This document shows positions 1 through 12,507 of a stretch of 64,000 nt of DNA, piece after piece. Made by a program: the position numbers and the translations under genes. The first letter of the stretch is position 1. Each line of letters opens with the position of its first letter. The notes beneath the pieces are model-generated. The model was given only the letters and a program-made list of their open reading frames with translations, made no database searches and was not told where the DNA came from. The stretch is from Citrobacter amalonaticus (GTDB lineage: Bacteria; Pseudomonadota; Gammaproteobacteria; Enterobacterales; Enterobacteriaceae), in NCBI GenBank assembly GCA_028994555.1, contig JARDVN010000001.1, positions 3,100,001 to 3,164,000 of the forward strand, read 5' to 3'.

Positions 1-4
1 TAAA

Positions 5-1052
5 ATGATGAAATGGTCACGCCACCTGCTCGCGGCAGGCGCTCTCGTAATGGGTATGAGCGCTGCGCACGCGGACGACAGTAAAACACTCTATTTCTAC
101 AACTGGACCGAGTATGTTCCGCCAGGACTGCTGGAACAGTTCACTAAAGAGACCGGCATCAAGGTTATTTACTCGACCTACGAGTCGAATGAAACCATGT
201 ATGCCAAGCTCAAAACCTATAAAGACGGCGCATACGACCTGGTCGTGCCCTCGACGTATTACGTCGATAAAATGCGTAAAGAAGGCATGATTCAGAAGAT
301 TGATAAGTCGAAGTTATCCAACTTTAACAATCTCGATCCGGAGATGCTGAACAAGCCGTTCGATCCCAACAATGACTACTCCATTCCGTACATCTGGGGC
401 GCGACGGCTATCGGCGTGAACAGCGACAGCATCGACCCGAAAACCGTCACCCGTTGGGCTGACCTGTGGAAGCCGGAATACAAAGGCAGTCTGCTGCTGA
501 CCGACGATGCGCGCGAAGTGTTCCAGATGGCGTTGCGTAAGCTGGGCTATTCCGGCAACACCACCGATCCAAAAGAGATTGAAGCGGCCTATAACGAGCT
601 GAAAAAAGCTGATGCCTAACGTTGCCGCGTTTAACTCTGACAACCCGGCGAATCCGTATATGGAAGGCGAAGTGAATCTGGGGATGGTGTGGAACGGCTC
701 TGCGTTCGTTGCGCGCCAGGCCGGTACGCCGCTGGAAGTGGTATGGCCGAAAGAAGGCGGCATCTTCTGGATGGACAGCCTTTCAATTCCTGCAAACGCC
801 AAAAACAAAGAGGGCGCGCTGAAGTTGATCAACTTCCTGCTGCGCCCGGATGTCGCGAAAGAGGTGGCAGAGACCATCGGCTACCCGACGCCAAACCTTG
901 CGGCACGTAAGCTGTTAAGCCCGGAAATCGCCAACGATAAATCGCTCTATCCGGATGCGGAAACTATCAGCAAAGGCGAATGGCAGAACGATGTGGGCTC
1001 CGCCAGTGCGATTTATGAAGAGTATTATCAGAAGCTGAAAGCAGGACGTTAA
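5..1052 (+). CDS. potD: Spermidine/putrescine-binding periplasmic protein PotD (apparent frameshift)
   Basis: Periplasmic solute receptor of the PotABCD polyamine ABC importer. The first 23 residues form a signal peptide ending in SAAHA, followed by a type-1 binding-protein fold of about 325 residues; [20 protein letters not shown] and GGIFWMDS are nearly identical to E. coli PotD. Total length of 348 aa equals the family length once one base is removed. The reading frame breaks at an A run (602-607): six A give ELKKAD and a stop, five A give [12 protein letters not shown], the expected sequence. I read this as a base-calling error, not a mutation. It is the last gene of the potABCD operon, whose upstream genes lie outside the window. 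Start taken at the first of two adjacent ATG codons, matching MKKW of E. coli. Confidence 0.93.
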
Positions 1053-1060
1053 TTCAGCGC

Positions 1061-1166
1061 TATGCCGGGTGACGACGTCGCTTTACCCGGCCTACATGTA
1101 ATGCGTGTGTCAATGGGCACTGCGCCATAGGCCGGATAAGACGCGTTAGCGTCGTCATCCGGCCTG
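1061..1166. repeat. REP/BIME palindromic repeat pair
   Basis: Two inverted GC-rich palindromes of the enterobacterial REP type lie head to head between the convergent potD and roxA genes: one around GCCGGGTGACG...TTACCCGGC (1063-1092), one around GCCGGATAAG...CATCCGGCC (1131-1164). Such pairs commonly lie at 3' ends and can stabilise mRNA or bind gyrase; here the function is inferred from position only. Confidence 0.85.
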
Positions 1167-1175
1167 ATTTCAGTC

Positions 1176-2299
1176 TTACCCTTCGAAGAACCAGTATCCG
1201 CTGTTGACCAGGGCGGCCAGCATGGCGAGAAACGACGGGTCTTCCAGCGCGTCACCAAAGTTTTCGGCAGTCAACACAATATGGCTGGCGAGCGCTTCCA
1301 GCGCCGGACGGTGCGGCGAATCAATTCTCTCGCCATTGGCATAAACGTCATCCCCCCACACGCAGAACCCGTAATCCCCCCAAGACGCACCAGCACATCG
1401 CCTTGTTTCAGGGCATCGTAGATTTCATCAGGCTGATACGGCGGCTCCGGCGGCGCAATATCCAGTTCATGACGCGACTGGGAGATAAACTCACCAAACC
1501 ACTGTTTAAAATGCTCCGGCTGATTAATCAAATCCAGCATCATAGCGCGCAGTTTGTCCATCTCCTGCGGCAGGATGTCAGCAGGATGCTCACGCGACGG
1601 CAGGTCCGGGTCGCTGTAATAAGTACTGCCCAGCTCACGTTGCAGGACGTAGTCGGCAAACCCGCTGATCAATTCGCGGGTATTCGGCGCACGGAAGCCA
1701 ACGGAGTAGTTCATCGCATTTTCCAGCGCATAGCCTTCATGCGGAAATCCCGGTGGGATATAGAGAATATCACCTGGCTCCAGTTCTTCATCGATGATGG
1801 CTTCAAACGGATCGACCTGCAGCAGGTCCGGATGTGGGCAGTGCTGTTTCATCTGCAACTTTTCACCCACGCGCCAGCGACGACGACCGGTTCCCTGAAT
1901 GATAAACACATCGTATTGATCGAGATGTGGACCTACGCCGCCGCCGGGAACCGAGAAGGAGATCATCAGATCGTCAATTCGCCAGTCGGGCAGGGCGCGG
2001 AAGGGGCGCATCAGCGCGGCAGTCGGCTCATGCCAGTGGTTCACCGCCTGCACCAGTAACGACCAGTTATTCTCGCCGAGATGGTCATAGCTTTCGAACG
2101 GGCCGTGGCTGACCTGCCATTTGCCATCCTGATGGCTTACCAGACGGCTGTCGACTTCGCTTTCCATCGCCAGTCCTGCGAGTTCGTCAGGGGAGAGGGG
2201 ATCGATGAAGTTATTAAAGCCGCGTTTTAACACCACCGGGCGCTTTTGCCAGTGACGTTCAAGAAATTCGGGCCAGTTGAGTGTTAATTGGTATTCCAT
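1176..2299 (-). CDS. roxA: 50S ribosomal protein L16 arginine hydroxylase RoxA (two apparent frameshifts)
   Basis: Fe(II)/2-oxoglutarate-dependent JmjC/cupin oxygenase (formerly YcfD) that hydroxylates an arginine of ribosomal protein L16. The iron ligands are visible as HLDQYD (about residues 125-127) and FPHEGY (about 187). The corrected product is 373 aa, equal to the E. coli protein. Near the C terminus two C6 runs (1352-1357 and 1376-1381) each carry one base too many; removing both restores LGGLRVLRVGDDVYANGE and the conserved end NSGYWFFEG. Start chosen at MEYQLTLNW, which matches the family start; an upstream in-frame ATG is not conserved. It is convergent with potD and lies downstream of phoQ on the same strand, about 100 bp away. 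Confidence 0.92.
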
Positions 2300-2395
2300 A
2301 TTGAGCTTCCACAGGCTGGGGCGGGTATCTGTCACCGATTATAACGGATGCTTAACCAGATGCGTGCAGTTGGCTCATATTTATTACATTTTGGT

Positions 2396-3859
2396 TTAGT
2401 CGTCTTTCTGTCCCGGCTGTTGATGACCAAAAATGACTTCCATACGCGCACCGCCGAGCAGGCTGTCGCTGGCAGTAATTTTTCCGTCGTATTGCTCGGT
2501 AATTTCTCGTGCTACTGCCAAACCGACCCCTTGCCCCGGACGCATCGTATCCACACGTTGACCGCGGTCAAAGACCAGATCACGCTTGCTGTGCGGGATA
2601 CCCGGGCCGTCATCTTCCACCACGATGTACAGATGATCGTCGGTCTGGCGGGCAGAAATCTCGACAAACTCCAGACAGTATTTACAGGCGTTATCCAGCA
2701 CATTGCCCATCACCTCGACAAAGTCGTTCTGCTCGCCGACAAAGCTGATTTCCGGCGAGATATCGAGGCTAATGTTCACCCCTTTACGCTGATACACTTT
2801 GTTCAGCGCCGAGGTGAGATTATCCAGCAACGGCGCAACCGGATGTAGTTCGCGGCTCAGCAATACGCCCCCGCCGCGCATACTGGCGCGATGCAGATAG
2901 TAGCCAATTTGCTGAGAAATCCGGCTGATCTGTTCGAGCATTACCGGTTCAGCCTCACTGACGCTCATCTTGTCGCTGCGCATTGAGCGCAACGTACTTT
3001 GCAGTACGGCCAGCGGCGTTTTCAGGCTGTGAGTGAGATCGGTCAGCGTGGTGCGGTATTTGTCATAACGCTCGCGCTCGCTTTTCAACAGGCGGTTCAG
3101 GTTACGTACCAGGCTGGTCAGTTCACGCGTCGTCGCCGGGTTAAGCTGTTCGCGGTGGTGCTCTTCCAGTTCCCGCACTTCGCGTGCCAGCGCTTCGATA
3201 GGTCGCAGGCTCCACCAGGCCGCGACCCAGAGCAGGGGAATGACCAGCAGCAGATTGGCCGCCAGCACATAGATAAACCAGCTCCAGACCATATACGAGC
3301 GTTTAAGCTCAATCGGAATGGTATCCACCACCACAATCGTCAGTTGCGGCATGCGCGCAGTGGCCGGGTAGACGTTCACCGCTACCGAGTGAGTCATTTC
3401 GGCGTCGTCGTCATCCTCGCGTACCTCTTTCAGGCGTTCCTGAACGGAGTGATCGTCATTAAGCAACGAGCTGGTGGCGCTGATGTCGGCTTCTATCTCA
3501 TGAAAACCATTACTTTTCAGCCAGTCGGGCTGTATCAGTCTGACCAGCCAGGGGACGTCACGCTGGGCCCACAGCAATTTCCCGCTTTCATCATAGATGA
3601 GCGACATTGTGGGGCTCTGCATGTCGAGGTGCTCGGGAAGTTCGACGTGGATCGTGTTGTCTTCCCATTTTGCAAGCGTATAGAAGAGGTTGCTCTCGCC
3701 GCGCAGCAGGCGAAACGTGGTTTTATCAAAGCTCACGCTATAACCGACCAGCGCAACCATGCCATAAGCCAGAGAGAGCACCAGCACGACACCGGCGGTA
3801 GCCAGCAGAAAGCGCAGACGCAGTGACAGCGGGAAAAGATGACGCAACAGTTTATTCAT
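2396..3859 (-). CDS. phoQ: Sensor histidine kinase PhoQ
   Basis: Inner-membrane sensor for low Mg2+, acidic pH and cationic peptides; it phosphorylates and dephosphorylates PhoP. Visible are TM1 at about 16-40, a periplasmic PAS-like domain with the acidic patch EDDDDAE near 150 that binds divalent cations, TM2 at about 190-215, a HAMP segment, the phospho-accepting His in LTHSLKTPL (about 277), and the ATP-binding N box (NVLDNACKY) and G box (EDDGPGI). At 487 aa it is full length. Its start overlaps the phoP stop by one base, so the two are translationally coupled. Intact frame. Confidence 0.97.
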   Translation of the reverse strand: MNKLLRHLFPLSLRLRFLLATAGVVLVLSLAYGMVALVGYSVSFDKTTFRLLRGESNLFYTLAKWEDNTIHVELPEHLDMQSPTMSLIYDESGKLLWAQRDVPWLVRLIQPDWLKSNGFHEIEADISATSSLLNDDHSVQERLKEVREDDDDAEMTHSVAVNVYPATARMPQLTIVVVDTIPIELKRSYMVWSWFIYVLAANLLLVIPLLWVAAWWSLRPIEALAREVRELEEHHREQLNPATTRELTSLVRNLNRLLKSERERYDKYRTTLTDLTHSLKTPLAVLQSTLRSMRSDKMSVSEAEPVMLEQISRISQQIGYYLHRASMRGGGVLLSRELHPVAPLLDNLTSALNKVYQRKGVNISLDISPEISFVGEQNDFVEVMGNVLDNACKYCLEFVEISARQTDDHLYIVVEDDGPGIPHSKRDLVFDRGQRVDTMRPGQGVGLAVAREITEQYDGKITASDSLLGGARMEVIFGHQQPGQKDD

Positions 3860-4530
3860 CAGCGCAATTCAAAAAGATAACCCTGACCGCGCACGGTGGT
3901 AATGACTTCATCCGGATACTGTGCCTGTATTTTTTTACGCAGGCGACCCATCAGCACATCGATGGTGTGACTTTCGCGTAGCTCGGCGTCAGGGTACAAC
4001 TGCAACATCAGCGAGTCTTTGCTGACCACTTTGCCATTATTGCGGATTAGCGTTTCCATGATGGTGTACTCAAACGCGGTCAGTTTGATCACCTCATCAT
4101 TAACCGAAAGTTCGCGGCGAGAGAGATCAACCTGGAAGGGGGGGATAGAGATAATCTGTGAGGCATGGCCGCTGTTACGGCGCATCAGTGCCTGTATCCG
4201 CGCGGCGACTTCCTCAATATGGAACGGCTTGGTGACGTAGTCATCCGCACCCGCACTCAGCACTTCCACTTTATCCTGCCAGCTTTCACGGGCGGTCAGC
4301 ACAAGGACCGGGAGGGACACGTCATTACTCCGCCAACGGCGGATCAGTGAAAGCCCATCTTCATCAGGAAGACCCAAATCGACGATAGCGATGTCAGGCA
4401 GGTGTTCGTTAAGGTAATAGTCGGCCTCTTTGGCATCTTCAGCATCGTCAACCTGATGTCCGGCATCCTGAAGCTGAACTTTCAGGTGATGGCGTAATAA
4501 CGCATTATCCTCAACAACCAGTATACGCAT
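3859..4530 (-). CDS. phoP: Response regulator PhoP
   Basis: OmpR-family DNA-binding response regulator controlling Mg2+ transport and virulence or envelope genes. The N-terminal receiver domain has the acidic pocket VVEDNALL, the phospho-acceptor Asp in [12 protein letters not shown] (D51) and Lys in DDYVTKPF; the C-terminal winged helix ends in TVRGQGYLF. At 223 aa it equals the E. coli protein. Of two adjacent ATG codons I chose the second, which gives MRILVVED as in the family. First gene of the phoP-phoQ operon, with a PhoP box about 60-80 bp upstream, so autoregulation is likely. Confidence 0.97.
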   Translation of the reverse strand: MRILVVEDNALLRHHLKVQLQDAGHQVDDAEDAKEADYYLNEHLPDIAIVDLGLPDEDGLSLIRRWRSNDVSLPVLVLTARESWQDKVEVLSAGADDYVTKPFHIEEVAARIQALMRRNSGHASQIISIPPFQVDLSRRELSVNDEVIKLTAFEYTIMETLIRNNGKVVSKDSLMLQLYPDAELRESHTIDVLMGRLRKKIQAQYPDEVITTVRGQGYLFELR

Positions 4531-4591
4531 CATCTCTTCTCACTTTATTTACGGTATGAATAGTTTAACGCTGATTATGGTGTTGCGGGGA

Positions 4592-4608
4592 TAAACATTT
4601 CGTAAACC
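4592..4608 (-). promoter_or_regulatory. PhoP box (phoPQ autoregulation)
   Basis: Read on the minus strand, the segment is GGTTTA-N5-TGTTTA, a full match to the hexamer direct repeat recognised by PhoP. It lies 62-78 bp upstream of the phoP start codon and in the correct orientation. Confidence 0.85.
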
Positions 4609-4626
4609 GGGGAATGGGAAAAGGCA

Positions 4627-4658
4627 ATGCCGGATAAGCATCTGCGTTATCCGGCAGA
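4627..4658. repeat. REP palindrome
   Basis: A single REP-type hairpin, GCCGGATAAGC...GCGTTATCCGGC, sits just beyond the 3' end of purB, between purB and the phoP promoter. It probably protects the purB transcript end. Confidence 0.75.
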
Positions 4659-4667
4659 GGGGGATAT

Positions 4668-6041
<1,374 letters not shown>

Positions 6042-6683
6042 TCACAACTCCGGGGTTAAATGAGCAAGAATTTGTTTTGCCTGAGTGGTCAGGCGATTAC
6101 GAGAAAACATGAGCTGCAGACGGCCACCGCCAACCTGATGCCAGAGCACCGCGGCGCGAATGCCAGCGAGAAGGGAAGCGCGAACTTTGGCCTGCACCTG
6201 CGGGCTCTGCAACACGGCAGGAGAACCAGTCACCTGAATGCGCGGCCCCAGCGGACTGATAACATCGACATAGATACCGGCCATTGCGCTCATCAGCGTT
6301 TCAGATTGCAGATCAAAGTGATCGAGCTGGCGTTGCAGACCGTTGATTCGTTCGCCCAGGGTATCGAGCGCGCCTTTGGCGGCGCTAAGTTTACGTTCGA
6401 GTACCATCAGGCTAAGTGTGTAGCGGGTCAGCTCCGCATTCAGCCCCTGACGGCTACTGGCGTTCAGCACGCCGAGCAGGGTTTCCAGGCCGAGGCGCAG
6501 ATTCGCCTCGCTGCCGCCAAACACGCCCAGCGTAGAGCTGGGGTTCATATCGATAACGCTGTTCAGTGAGACGTGGAGCGCATCGGCATCACAATGTCCC
6601 TGGTGCGCCAGTTGTTGCACCAGGCGTGCTGACTGGCAGATCCCAGCCAGTGCGAGGGTGATGTCATAATAATTCTTTGCCAC
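6042..6683 (-). CDS. hflD: High frequency lysogenization protein HflD
   Basis: Small, mostly helical membrane-associated protein that in E. coli binds the lambda CII protein and affects lysogeny; its normal cellular role is unclear. The sequence [20 protein letters not shown] is almost identical to E. coli HflD. I placed the start at GTG (VAKNYY), which gives 213 aa, the family length; two extra upstream codons are open but not conserved. It sits between mnmA and purB on the same strand, with 36 bp to mnmA. Confidence 0.93.
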   Translation of the reverse strand: MAKNYYDITLALAGICQSARLVQQLAHQGHCDADALHVSLNSVIDMNPSSTLGVFGGSEANLRLGLETLLGVLNASSRQGLNAELTRYTLSLMVLERKLSAAKGALDTLGERINGLQRQLDHFDLQSETLMSAMAGIYVDVISPLGPRIQVTGSPAVLQSPQVQAKVRASLLAGIRAAVLWHQVGGGRLQLMFSRNRLTTQAKQILAHLTPEL

Positions 6684-6719
6684 GGTCACTGCTTCCTTGT
6701 ATCAGTCTGTTAAGAATAA

Positions 6720-7880
<1,161 letters not shown>

Positions 7881-8342
7881 TTAGTTGACACCCTCTGTAA
7901 ACGGCCAGTTAAATTCGCCGATCATCTCCAGCGGATAACGCTTGCCGCTTTGATAGCAGCGGATGCTTTCGGCAACCAGCGGAGAGCGCAGGTTTGGCGC
8001 GGTCAGAATCGTTTCGGCGCTCACCCAGTGACAGCAATCGATATCACTGTCATGAGGTCTGGTGTCGCACATATTGGCAAGTTCAATGGAAAACAGGAAA
8101 CGCAAAAATGGCGTGTTGTCTGGCGCGATCCACTGATGCATGCGGATAAGGTGCTGAGGCTGCGCCTTAATGCCGGTCTCTTCCCATAACTCGCGAGCGG
8201 CAGCCTGGACTAACGTTTCGTCGGCTTCCAGATGTCCGGCAGGCTGATTCCATAGTGCTTTACCGTTGATTGTTTCTTCAACGACGAGGAATTTATCTTC
8301 TGCATGAACGATGCAGGCGACCGTGACGTGCGGTTTGAACAT
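7881..8342 (-). CDS. nudJ: Nudix phosphatase NudJ
   Basis: Nudix hydrolase acting on thiamine pyrophosphate (HMP-PP) and nucleoside di/triphosphates in E. coli. The Nudix box is seen as [20 protein letters not shown] followed by TGI near residues 34-56, with the metal-binding REL-EE pattern intact. 153 aa, the expected length. It follows rluE by 3 bp and precedes mnmA on the same strand, so the three are probably cotranscribed. Confidence 0.94.
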   Translation of the reverse strand: MFKPHVTVACIVHAEDKFLVVEETINGKALWNQPAGHLEADETLVQAAARELWEETGIKAQPQHLIRMHQWIAPDNTPFLRFLFSIELANMCDTRPHDSDIDCCHWVSAETILTAPNLRSPLVAESIRCYQSGKRYPLEMIGEFNWPFTEGVN

Positions 8343-8345
8343 GAC

Positions 8346-9011
8346 TTATCCTTTTTTCTCATCAGTAACATCCCGCCATTCACCGTTGGCCAGGTTTTCC
8401 AGAGTGTAATTACCCATCGCGTAGCGGATCAGCCGCAGCGTGGGGAAACCAACGTGCGCGGTCATTCTTCGCACCTGGCGGTTACGCCCTTCATATAAGG
8501 TCACTTTCAGCCAGGCGGTGGGGATGCTTTTACGTTCGCGAATTGGCGGGTTGCGCGGCCACAGCCATTCAGGTTCCTCGACAACCTCCACACCGGCGGG
8601 CAGGGTAGGGCCATCATTTAGCGTCACGCCATTGTGCAACGCTTCCAGCGCTTCCGCGGTCGGTTCACCTTCCACCTGAACATAGTAAATTTTACCGGTG
8701 CGTTTGCCGGGCTGCGTCAGTCGTGCCTGCAATGCGCCGTCATTGGTGAGCACCAACAGTCCTTCGCTGTCTCTGTCGAGACGACCTGCGGCATACACGC
8801 CCTGCACTGGAATAAAATCTTTTAGCGTGCGGCGTCCGGCCTCGTCAGTAAATTGTGGCAAAACATCGTAAGGTTTATTGAACAAAACCACGCGTTTTGG
8901 CGGGTTATCTTTGCGGCGCTTAGTGACTTGTCGCTGGCTGAATCGCTCAACCCGGTGATTTCTAAAAGAAGTTTTTTGCATGGTATTTTCAGATCTTATC
9001 AATTGCCGCAT
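8346..9011 (-). CDS. rluE: 23S rRNA pseudouridine(2457) synthase RluE
   Basis: RsuA-family pseudouridine synthase that modifies U2457 of 23S rRNA. The catalytic Asp lies in [13 protein letters not shown], and GRNRQVRRM is the usual C-terminal family motif. There is no S4 domain but a basic N-terminal tail of about 40 residues, as in E. coli RluE. 221 aa from [10 protein letters not shown]; a shorter start at MQKTSF ten codons in is also possible. Divergent from icd. Confidence 0.93.
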   Translation of the reverse strand: MRQLIRSENTMQKTSFRNHRVERFSQRQVTKRRKDNPPKRVVLFNKPYDVLPQFTDEAGRRTLKDFIPVQGVYAAGRLDRDSEGLLVLTNDGALQARLTQPGKRTGKIYYVQVEGEPTAEALEALHNGVTLNDGPTLPAGVEVVEEPEWLWPRNPPIRERKSIPTAWLKVTLYEGRNRQVRRMTAHVGFPTLRLIRYAMGNYTLENLANGEWRDVTDEKKG

Positions 9012-9060
9012 TATAGCCTAATAACGAGTGTCTTTCATGGCAGCGAACATTAGGGTAGTA

Positions 9061-9089
9061 TTGACATGCTCATTACAAAACATTAACAA
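9061..9089 (+). promoter_or_regulatory. Probable icd sigma70 promoter
   Basis: A perfect -35 TTGACA (9061-9066) is followed after 17 bp by TAACAA (9084-9089), about 95 bp before the icd ATG. The spacer and -10 contain two GTTA-type repeats on the minus strand that resemble an ArcA site, which would fit known ArcA repression of icd; the ArcA call is tentative. Confidence 0.5.
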
Positions 9090-9182
9090 AAAATTGCTCT
9101 AACGCAGTCGTGCAGCAGGACGCAAAGGCACATGCAGCGCGATGACAGACGAGCAAACCAGAAGCGCTCGAAGGAGAGGTGA

Positions 9183-10433
9183 ATGGAAAGCAAAGTAGTT
9201 GTTCCGGCGGAAGGTAAGAAGATCACCCTGCAAAACGGCAAACTCAACGTTCCTGAGAATCCGATTATCCCGTTTATCGAAGGCGACGGTATCGGTGTTG
9301 ACGTAACCCCTGCCATGCTGAAAGTGGTCGATGCCGCTGTCGAGAAAGCCTATAAAGGCGAGCGTAAAATCTCCTGGATGGAAATTTACACCGGTGAGAA
9401 ATCTACCCAGGTCTACGGTCAGGACGTCTGGTTGCCAGCTGAAACGCTGGATCTGATTCGTGACTACCGTGTGGCGATCAAAGGCCCACTGACCACCCCA
9501 GTTGGTGGCGGTATTCGCTCTCTGAACGTTGCGCTGCGACAGGAACTTGACCTGTACGTCTGCCTGCGTCCTGTTCGTTACTATCAGGGCACCCCAAGCC
9601 CGGTTAAACACCCGGAACTGACCGACATGGTTATCTTCCGTGAAAACTCAGAAGACATTTACGCTGGTATCGAGTGGAAAGCGGACTCTGCAGATGCAGA
9701 AAAAGTGATCAAATTCCTGCGTGAAGAGATGGGCGTGAAGAAAATTCGCTTCCCTGAACACTGCGGTATCGGTATCAAACCGTGCTCCGAAGAAGGGACT
9801 AAGCGTCTGGTTCGCGCGGCGATCGAATATGCGATCACTAACGACCGTGACTCTCTGACCCTGGTTCACAAAGGCAACATTATGAAGTTCACCGAAGGCG
9901 CGTTCAAAGACTGGGGTTACCAGTTAGCGCGTGAAGAATTCGGCGCTGAACTGATCGATGGCGGCCCGTGGATGAAAATCAAGAACCCGAACACCGGCAA
10001 AGAGATCGTGGTGAAAGACGTGATCGCCGATGCGTTCCTGCAGCAGATCCTGCTGCGTCCGGCGGAATATGATGTGATTGCCTGTATGAACCTGAACGGT
10101 GACTACATTTCTGACGCCCTGGCAGCGCAGGTAGGCGGTATAGGTATCGCCCCAGGCGCTAACATCGGTGACGAGTGTGCGCTGTTCGAAGCAACGCACG
10201 GTACGGCGCCGAAGTATGCAGGCCAGGACAAAGTGAACCCGGGCTCTATCATTCTGTCAGCTGAGATGATGCTCCGCCACATGCAGTGGTTCGAAGCCGC
10301 AGACCTGATTGTTAAAGGGATGGAAGGCGCGATTGCCGCGAAGACCGTGACCTATGACTTCGAACGTCTGATGGAAGGCGCTAAGCTGCTGAAATGTTCA
10401 GAATTTGGTGACGCGATCATCGCGAATATGTAA
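9183..10433 (+). CDS. icd: Isocitrate dehydrogenase (NADP+)
   Basis: TCA-cycle enzyme converting isocitrate to 2-oxoglutarate and CO2 with NADP+. The phosphorylation and substrate-binding serine lies in [16 protein letters not shown] (S113, with the following arginines), and the C terminus reads [15 protein letters not shown]. 416 aa, the full family length, with a strong SD (AGGAGAG) before ATG. In E. coli and relatives the icd 3' end is the attachment site of e14 and phage 21. Here the gene is intact, and a decayed second copy of its 3' end lies 14.5 kb downstream (24890-25052), so this intact copy marks one boundary of an inserted region. Confidence 0.97.
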   Translation: MESKVVVPAEGKKITLQNGKLNVPENPIIPFIEGDGIGVDVTPAMLKVVDAAVEKAYKGERKISWMEIYTGEKSTQVYGQDVWLPAETLDLIRDYRVAIKGPLTTPVGGGIRSLNVALRQELDLYVCLRPVRYYQGTPSPVKHPELTDMVIFRENSEDIYAGIEWKADSADAEKVIKFLREEMGVKKIRFPEHCGIGIKPCSEEGTKRLVRAAIEYAITNDRDSLTLVHKGNIMKFTEGAFKDWGYQLAREEFGAELIDGGPWMKIKNPNTGKEIVVKDVIADAFLQQILLRPAEYDVIACMNLNGDYISDALAAQVGGIGIAPGANIGDECALFEATHGTAPKYAGQDKVNPGSIILSAEMMLRHMQWFEAADLIVKGMEGAIAAKTVTYDFERLMEGAKLLKCSEFGDAIIANM

Positions 10434-10456
10434 TCGCGATAATTGTTAAATCTATT

Positions 10457-10487
10457 AACGGGAGCGTAACGCTCCCGTTGTTTTTTG
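10457..10487 (+). terminator. icd rho-independent terminator
   Basis: The stem AACGGGAGCG / CGCTCCCGTT with a 3-nt loop is followed by G and six T. It begins 24 bp after the icd stop. A related hairpin follows the icd remnant at 25023-25049. Confidence 0.9.
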
Positions 10488-10829
10488 TCAGGCTGCTAAC
10501 GGTTATCAAAATTTTATCAAAATAAGTTATCAAAAACCCCTTGTTGCTGGGGGAGGCTGGTTGGTCTGAAGGCAGTACTACTGCCAGGTTCCCATTAGGT
10601 ATTCATCAGCTTTTTAGTATTGTTGTGAGCGCTCGTTAATATTTGAGGTCCGCTCCGTGCCAATAGCGGACGTTGCTAACTTCTATCTGCAGCAATTTGT
10701 GGGGAGCAGGCTAGCGTTATTATTGCATTTTAAAAGTTTTTCTATGCTTTAAATAAATTTTGAGCTTGATAAGCTTTTGATGTTATGCTTTGGCATAAGA
10801 AGTATTTTACAGGTCTGGAGGAAATTTAT
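10488..10829. other. Gap after icd with an AGCGGAC hairpin
   Basis: I see no gene in these 342 bp. At 10648-10671 a perfect 7-bp stem GTCCGCT / AGCGGAC encloses a 10-nt loop. A related sequence ending in GCCAA-A-AGCGGACG recurs at 11416-11439, on the far side of the next gene. The sequence becomes AT-rich after about 10720. Confidence 0.45.
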
Positions 10830-11184
10830 ATGACGCCAAAAGAAATACTTTGCCAATGGGTTGATGCATTTAATAATGCAGATGTAGAAATTATTTCAGA
10901 ATTATATGATGACAATGCAATAAACCATCAGGTAGCCAATGAGCCAGTTATTGGGAAAGAGGCTATAAAGAAAATGTTTGAACAAGACTTTTCTATTCCA
11001 GAAATGGTTTGTATCGTTGAAAATATTTTCGAAGATGGACAGTGGGCAATTTTAGAGTGGCGTGCCCCATTGGGGTTGAGAGGTTGCGGTTTTTTTTCAA
11101 ATAGTAAACAATAAAATTGTATTTCAAAGAGGATATTGGGATAAGCTATCTTTCTTAAAACAGCACAATTTGCCTATTGTGTAA
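10830..11184 (+). CDS. SnoaL-like (NTF2-fold) protein (apparent frameshift)
   Basis: Small protein of the SnoaL / steroid-isomerase-like NTF2 fold; the substrate is unknown. The N-terminal pattern LCQWVDAFNNADVEIISELY with NHQVANEPVIGKEAI is typical of polyketide-cyclase-like NTF2 proteins. A T8 run (11090-11097) breaks the frame; with T7 the protein continues as GFFQIVNNKIVFQRGYW and ends PIV, about 118 aa, the usual C terminus of this family. Start at ATG with SD GGAGG 8 bp upstream. The gene is clearly AT-rich compared with icd, a sign of transfer. It is flanked by related short hairpins (10648-10671 and 11416-11439). Confidence 0.7.
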
Positions 11185-11371
11185 AATACTCATATACCTG
11201 ATATGAATAGTTTTCGAATTTCATAAAGTGTGCATTAAGGGAAGCATAATAACTTCCCTTAAAAGTTTCTATAATATCTTTTTCGTCGAGTCAATGACTG
11301 GTGGCAATTGACAGTTACTCTAAGTGCGGGCGATTCCCTAAGCCCATGCTGATGTTGAATAAATAGTTTGA

Positions 11372-11439
11372 AGGTCCTCTCCTCGCGCATGGCGGACCTA
11401 TAGCTTAATTAGTTTGTGCGCTATTTGCCAAAAGCGGAC
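11372..11439. repeat. Hairpins related to that at 10648
   Basis: An AGGTCC...GGACCT inverted repeat (11372-11399) is followed by a GTGCGCT...AGCGGAC near-inverted repeat (11416-11439). The second shares the loop-stem sequence GCCAA-A-AGCGGACG with the hairpin at 10648-10671. The two sites flank the SnoaL-like gene. The role is unknown. Confidence 0.4.
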
Positions 11440-11453
11440 GTCTTAATGTTTTT

Positions 11454-11972
11454 TTAGTTAACACAAGTTGATCGTTTCATAATGATATCTCTTTGCAGAT
11501 CAGTCCCAACCTGGAAGATATGTTCACCCACCTCGATAAACCCAAGCTTACGGTAAAAAGAGATTGCCCTTGGGTTATGTTCCCAGACACCTAACCAGAC
11601 AACGTCCGATCCCTTTGCCTCAAATTCAGCAAAGCACTTTCGCATAAGTGCTTGTGCAAATCCTTTGCCGTGATAAGGGTCATCGACATACAGACACAGA
11701 ATTTCCCCGGCGTGAATGCTACTTACACAGGGTGGAAACTCCTCCCACCTCAGTTGGGCGTACCCTATTATTTTGCTCTCGTATTCGCAGACTAATGTAA
11801 TCCAGTCTTGTCTGAGGATTTCTTTCAACTGAATTTCTGTTGAATAACTTGCCTGTCAGTGGAGCTGTATATCCTCCTGAGTATTACCATCCTCAAAAGT
11901 TTTTCTGAACGTTCGTTCGGCTAAAATGGCAAGTTCTTCTGCATCAGTGGGACCGGCTCTACGGATTAACAT
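11454..11972 (-). pseudogene. GNAT N-acetyltransferase interrupted by an in-frame UGA
   Basis: The frame starts at ATG 11972 with MLIRRAGPTDAEELAILAER, typical of a GNAT N terminus, runs about 38 codons, meets TGA (11856-11858), and continues in the same frame to 11454. The downstream part has the acetyl-CoA loop region (LYVDDPYHGKGFAQALM) and the C-terminal GVWEHNPRAISFYRKLGF, so apart from the stop the enzyme is complete at about 172 aa. Unlike the other breaks in this window, this one is not at a homopolymer; a single change of a TGC or TGG codon would explain it. I infer a genuine recent pseudogene. Restart at the internal ATG 11828 would lose the first beta-strand and helix. Confidence 0.7.
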
Positions 11973-11998
11973 TTGTCATTACTCTCTGGAAGATATTC

Positions 11999-12460
11999 TT
12001 ATTTTTGTCCGGGTTTACGATAAATATCGGGTCGATTGATTTGCCAGACAAAATCTGGTCGGTTCAATGGGTTATATCCCAGCTTCTGGTATAGCCAGGG
12101 GGCGCTGTCGGTTACCAGCATTATCCGTCGCAGGCGTGACAACAGCGGATGGGCGTGACAGCACTCAATCAGCCAACGGCCGAGACCGCTCTTCTGATAA
12201 TCATTTAGCACGTAGACGTCGCACAAATAACCAAAAGTGGCATGGTCTGTGACCAGACGGGCGAAGCCGATTTGTCTTGTTCCATCCAGAAGCGCAAAAC
12301 AAAGGCTGTTCTGGATGGATATTCTGACCGTTTCAGCATCAATACCAGGAGCCCAGGACGATTGCGAGAGGTAATCGTGAATGGCTTCCAGTTGAAAAAA
12401 AGCGGGATCGGTTGTGACGGTAAACGGGCCGTTGGTAAAACTCAGATGCTGATTATCCAC
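11999..12460 (-). CDS. GNAT family N-acetyltransferase
   Basis: Cytoplasmic acetyltransferase of unknown substrate, 153 aa. The order of motifs fits GNAT: an N-terminal alpha/beta unit, ARLVTDHATFGYLCDVYVL (beta-4), the acetyl-CoA loop YQKSGLGRWL, and LYQKLGYNPL near the end. Start is GTG 12460 with SD AAGGAG 10 bp upstream. It lies 26 bp from the start of the GNAT pseudogene on the same strand, so the two probably formed an operon, and downstream of the XRE-cupin regulator. Confidence 0.82.
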   Translation of the reverse strand: MDNQHLSFTNGPFTVTTDPAFFQLEAIHDYLSQSSWAPGIDAETVRISIQNSLCFALLDGTRQIGFARLVTDHATFGYLCDVYVLNDYQKSGLGRWLIECCHAHPLLSRLRRIMLVTDSAPWLYQKLGYNPLNRPDFVWQINRPDIYRKPGQK

Positions 12461-12507
12461 TGAACCACTCCTTGCAAACTCACTCTGATAAGCATAACGG
12501 GTAACAC

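Noticed and set aside
10640..11450. Integron cassette array
   Set aside because: Hairpins flank a SnoaL-like gene, and GNAT genes follow, but I see no GTTRRRY/RYYYAAC attC pair and no integron integrase.
11856..11858. UGA as selenocysteine in the GNAT protein
   Set aside because: No GNAT selenoproteins are known to me and no stem-loop directly after the UGA stands out; a nonsense change is more likely.
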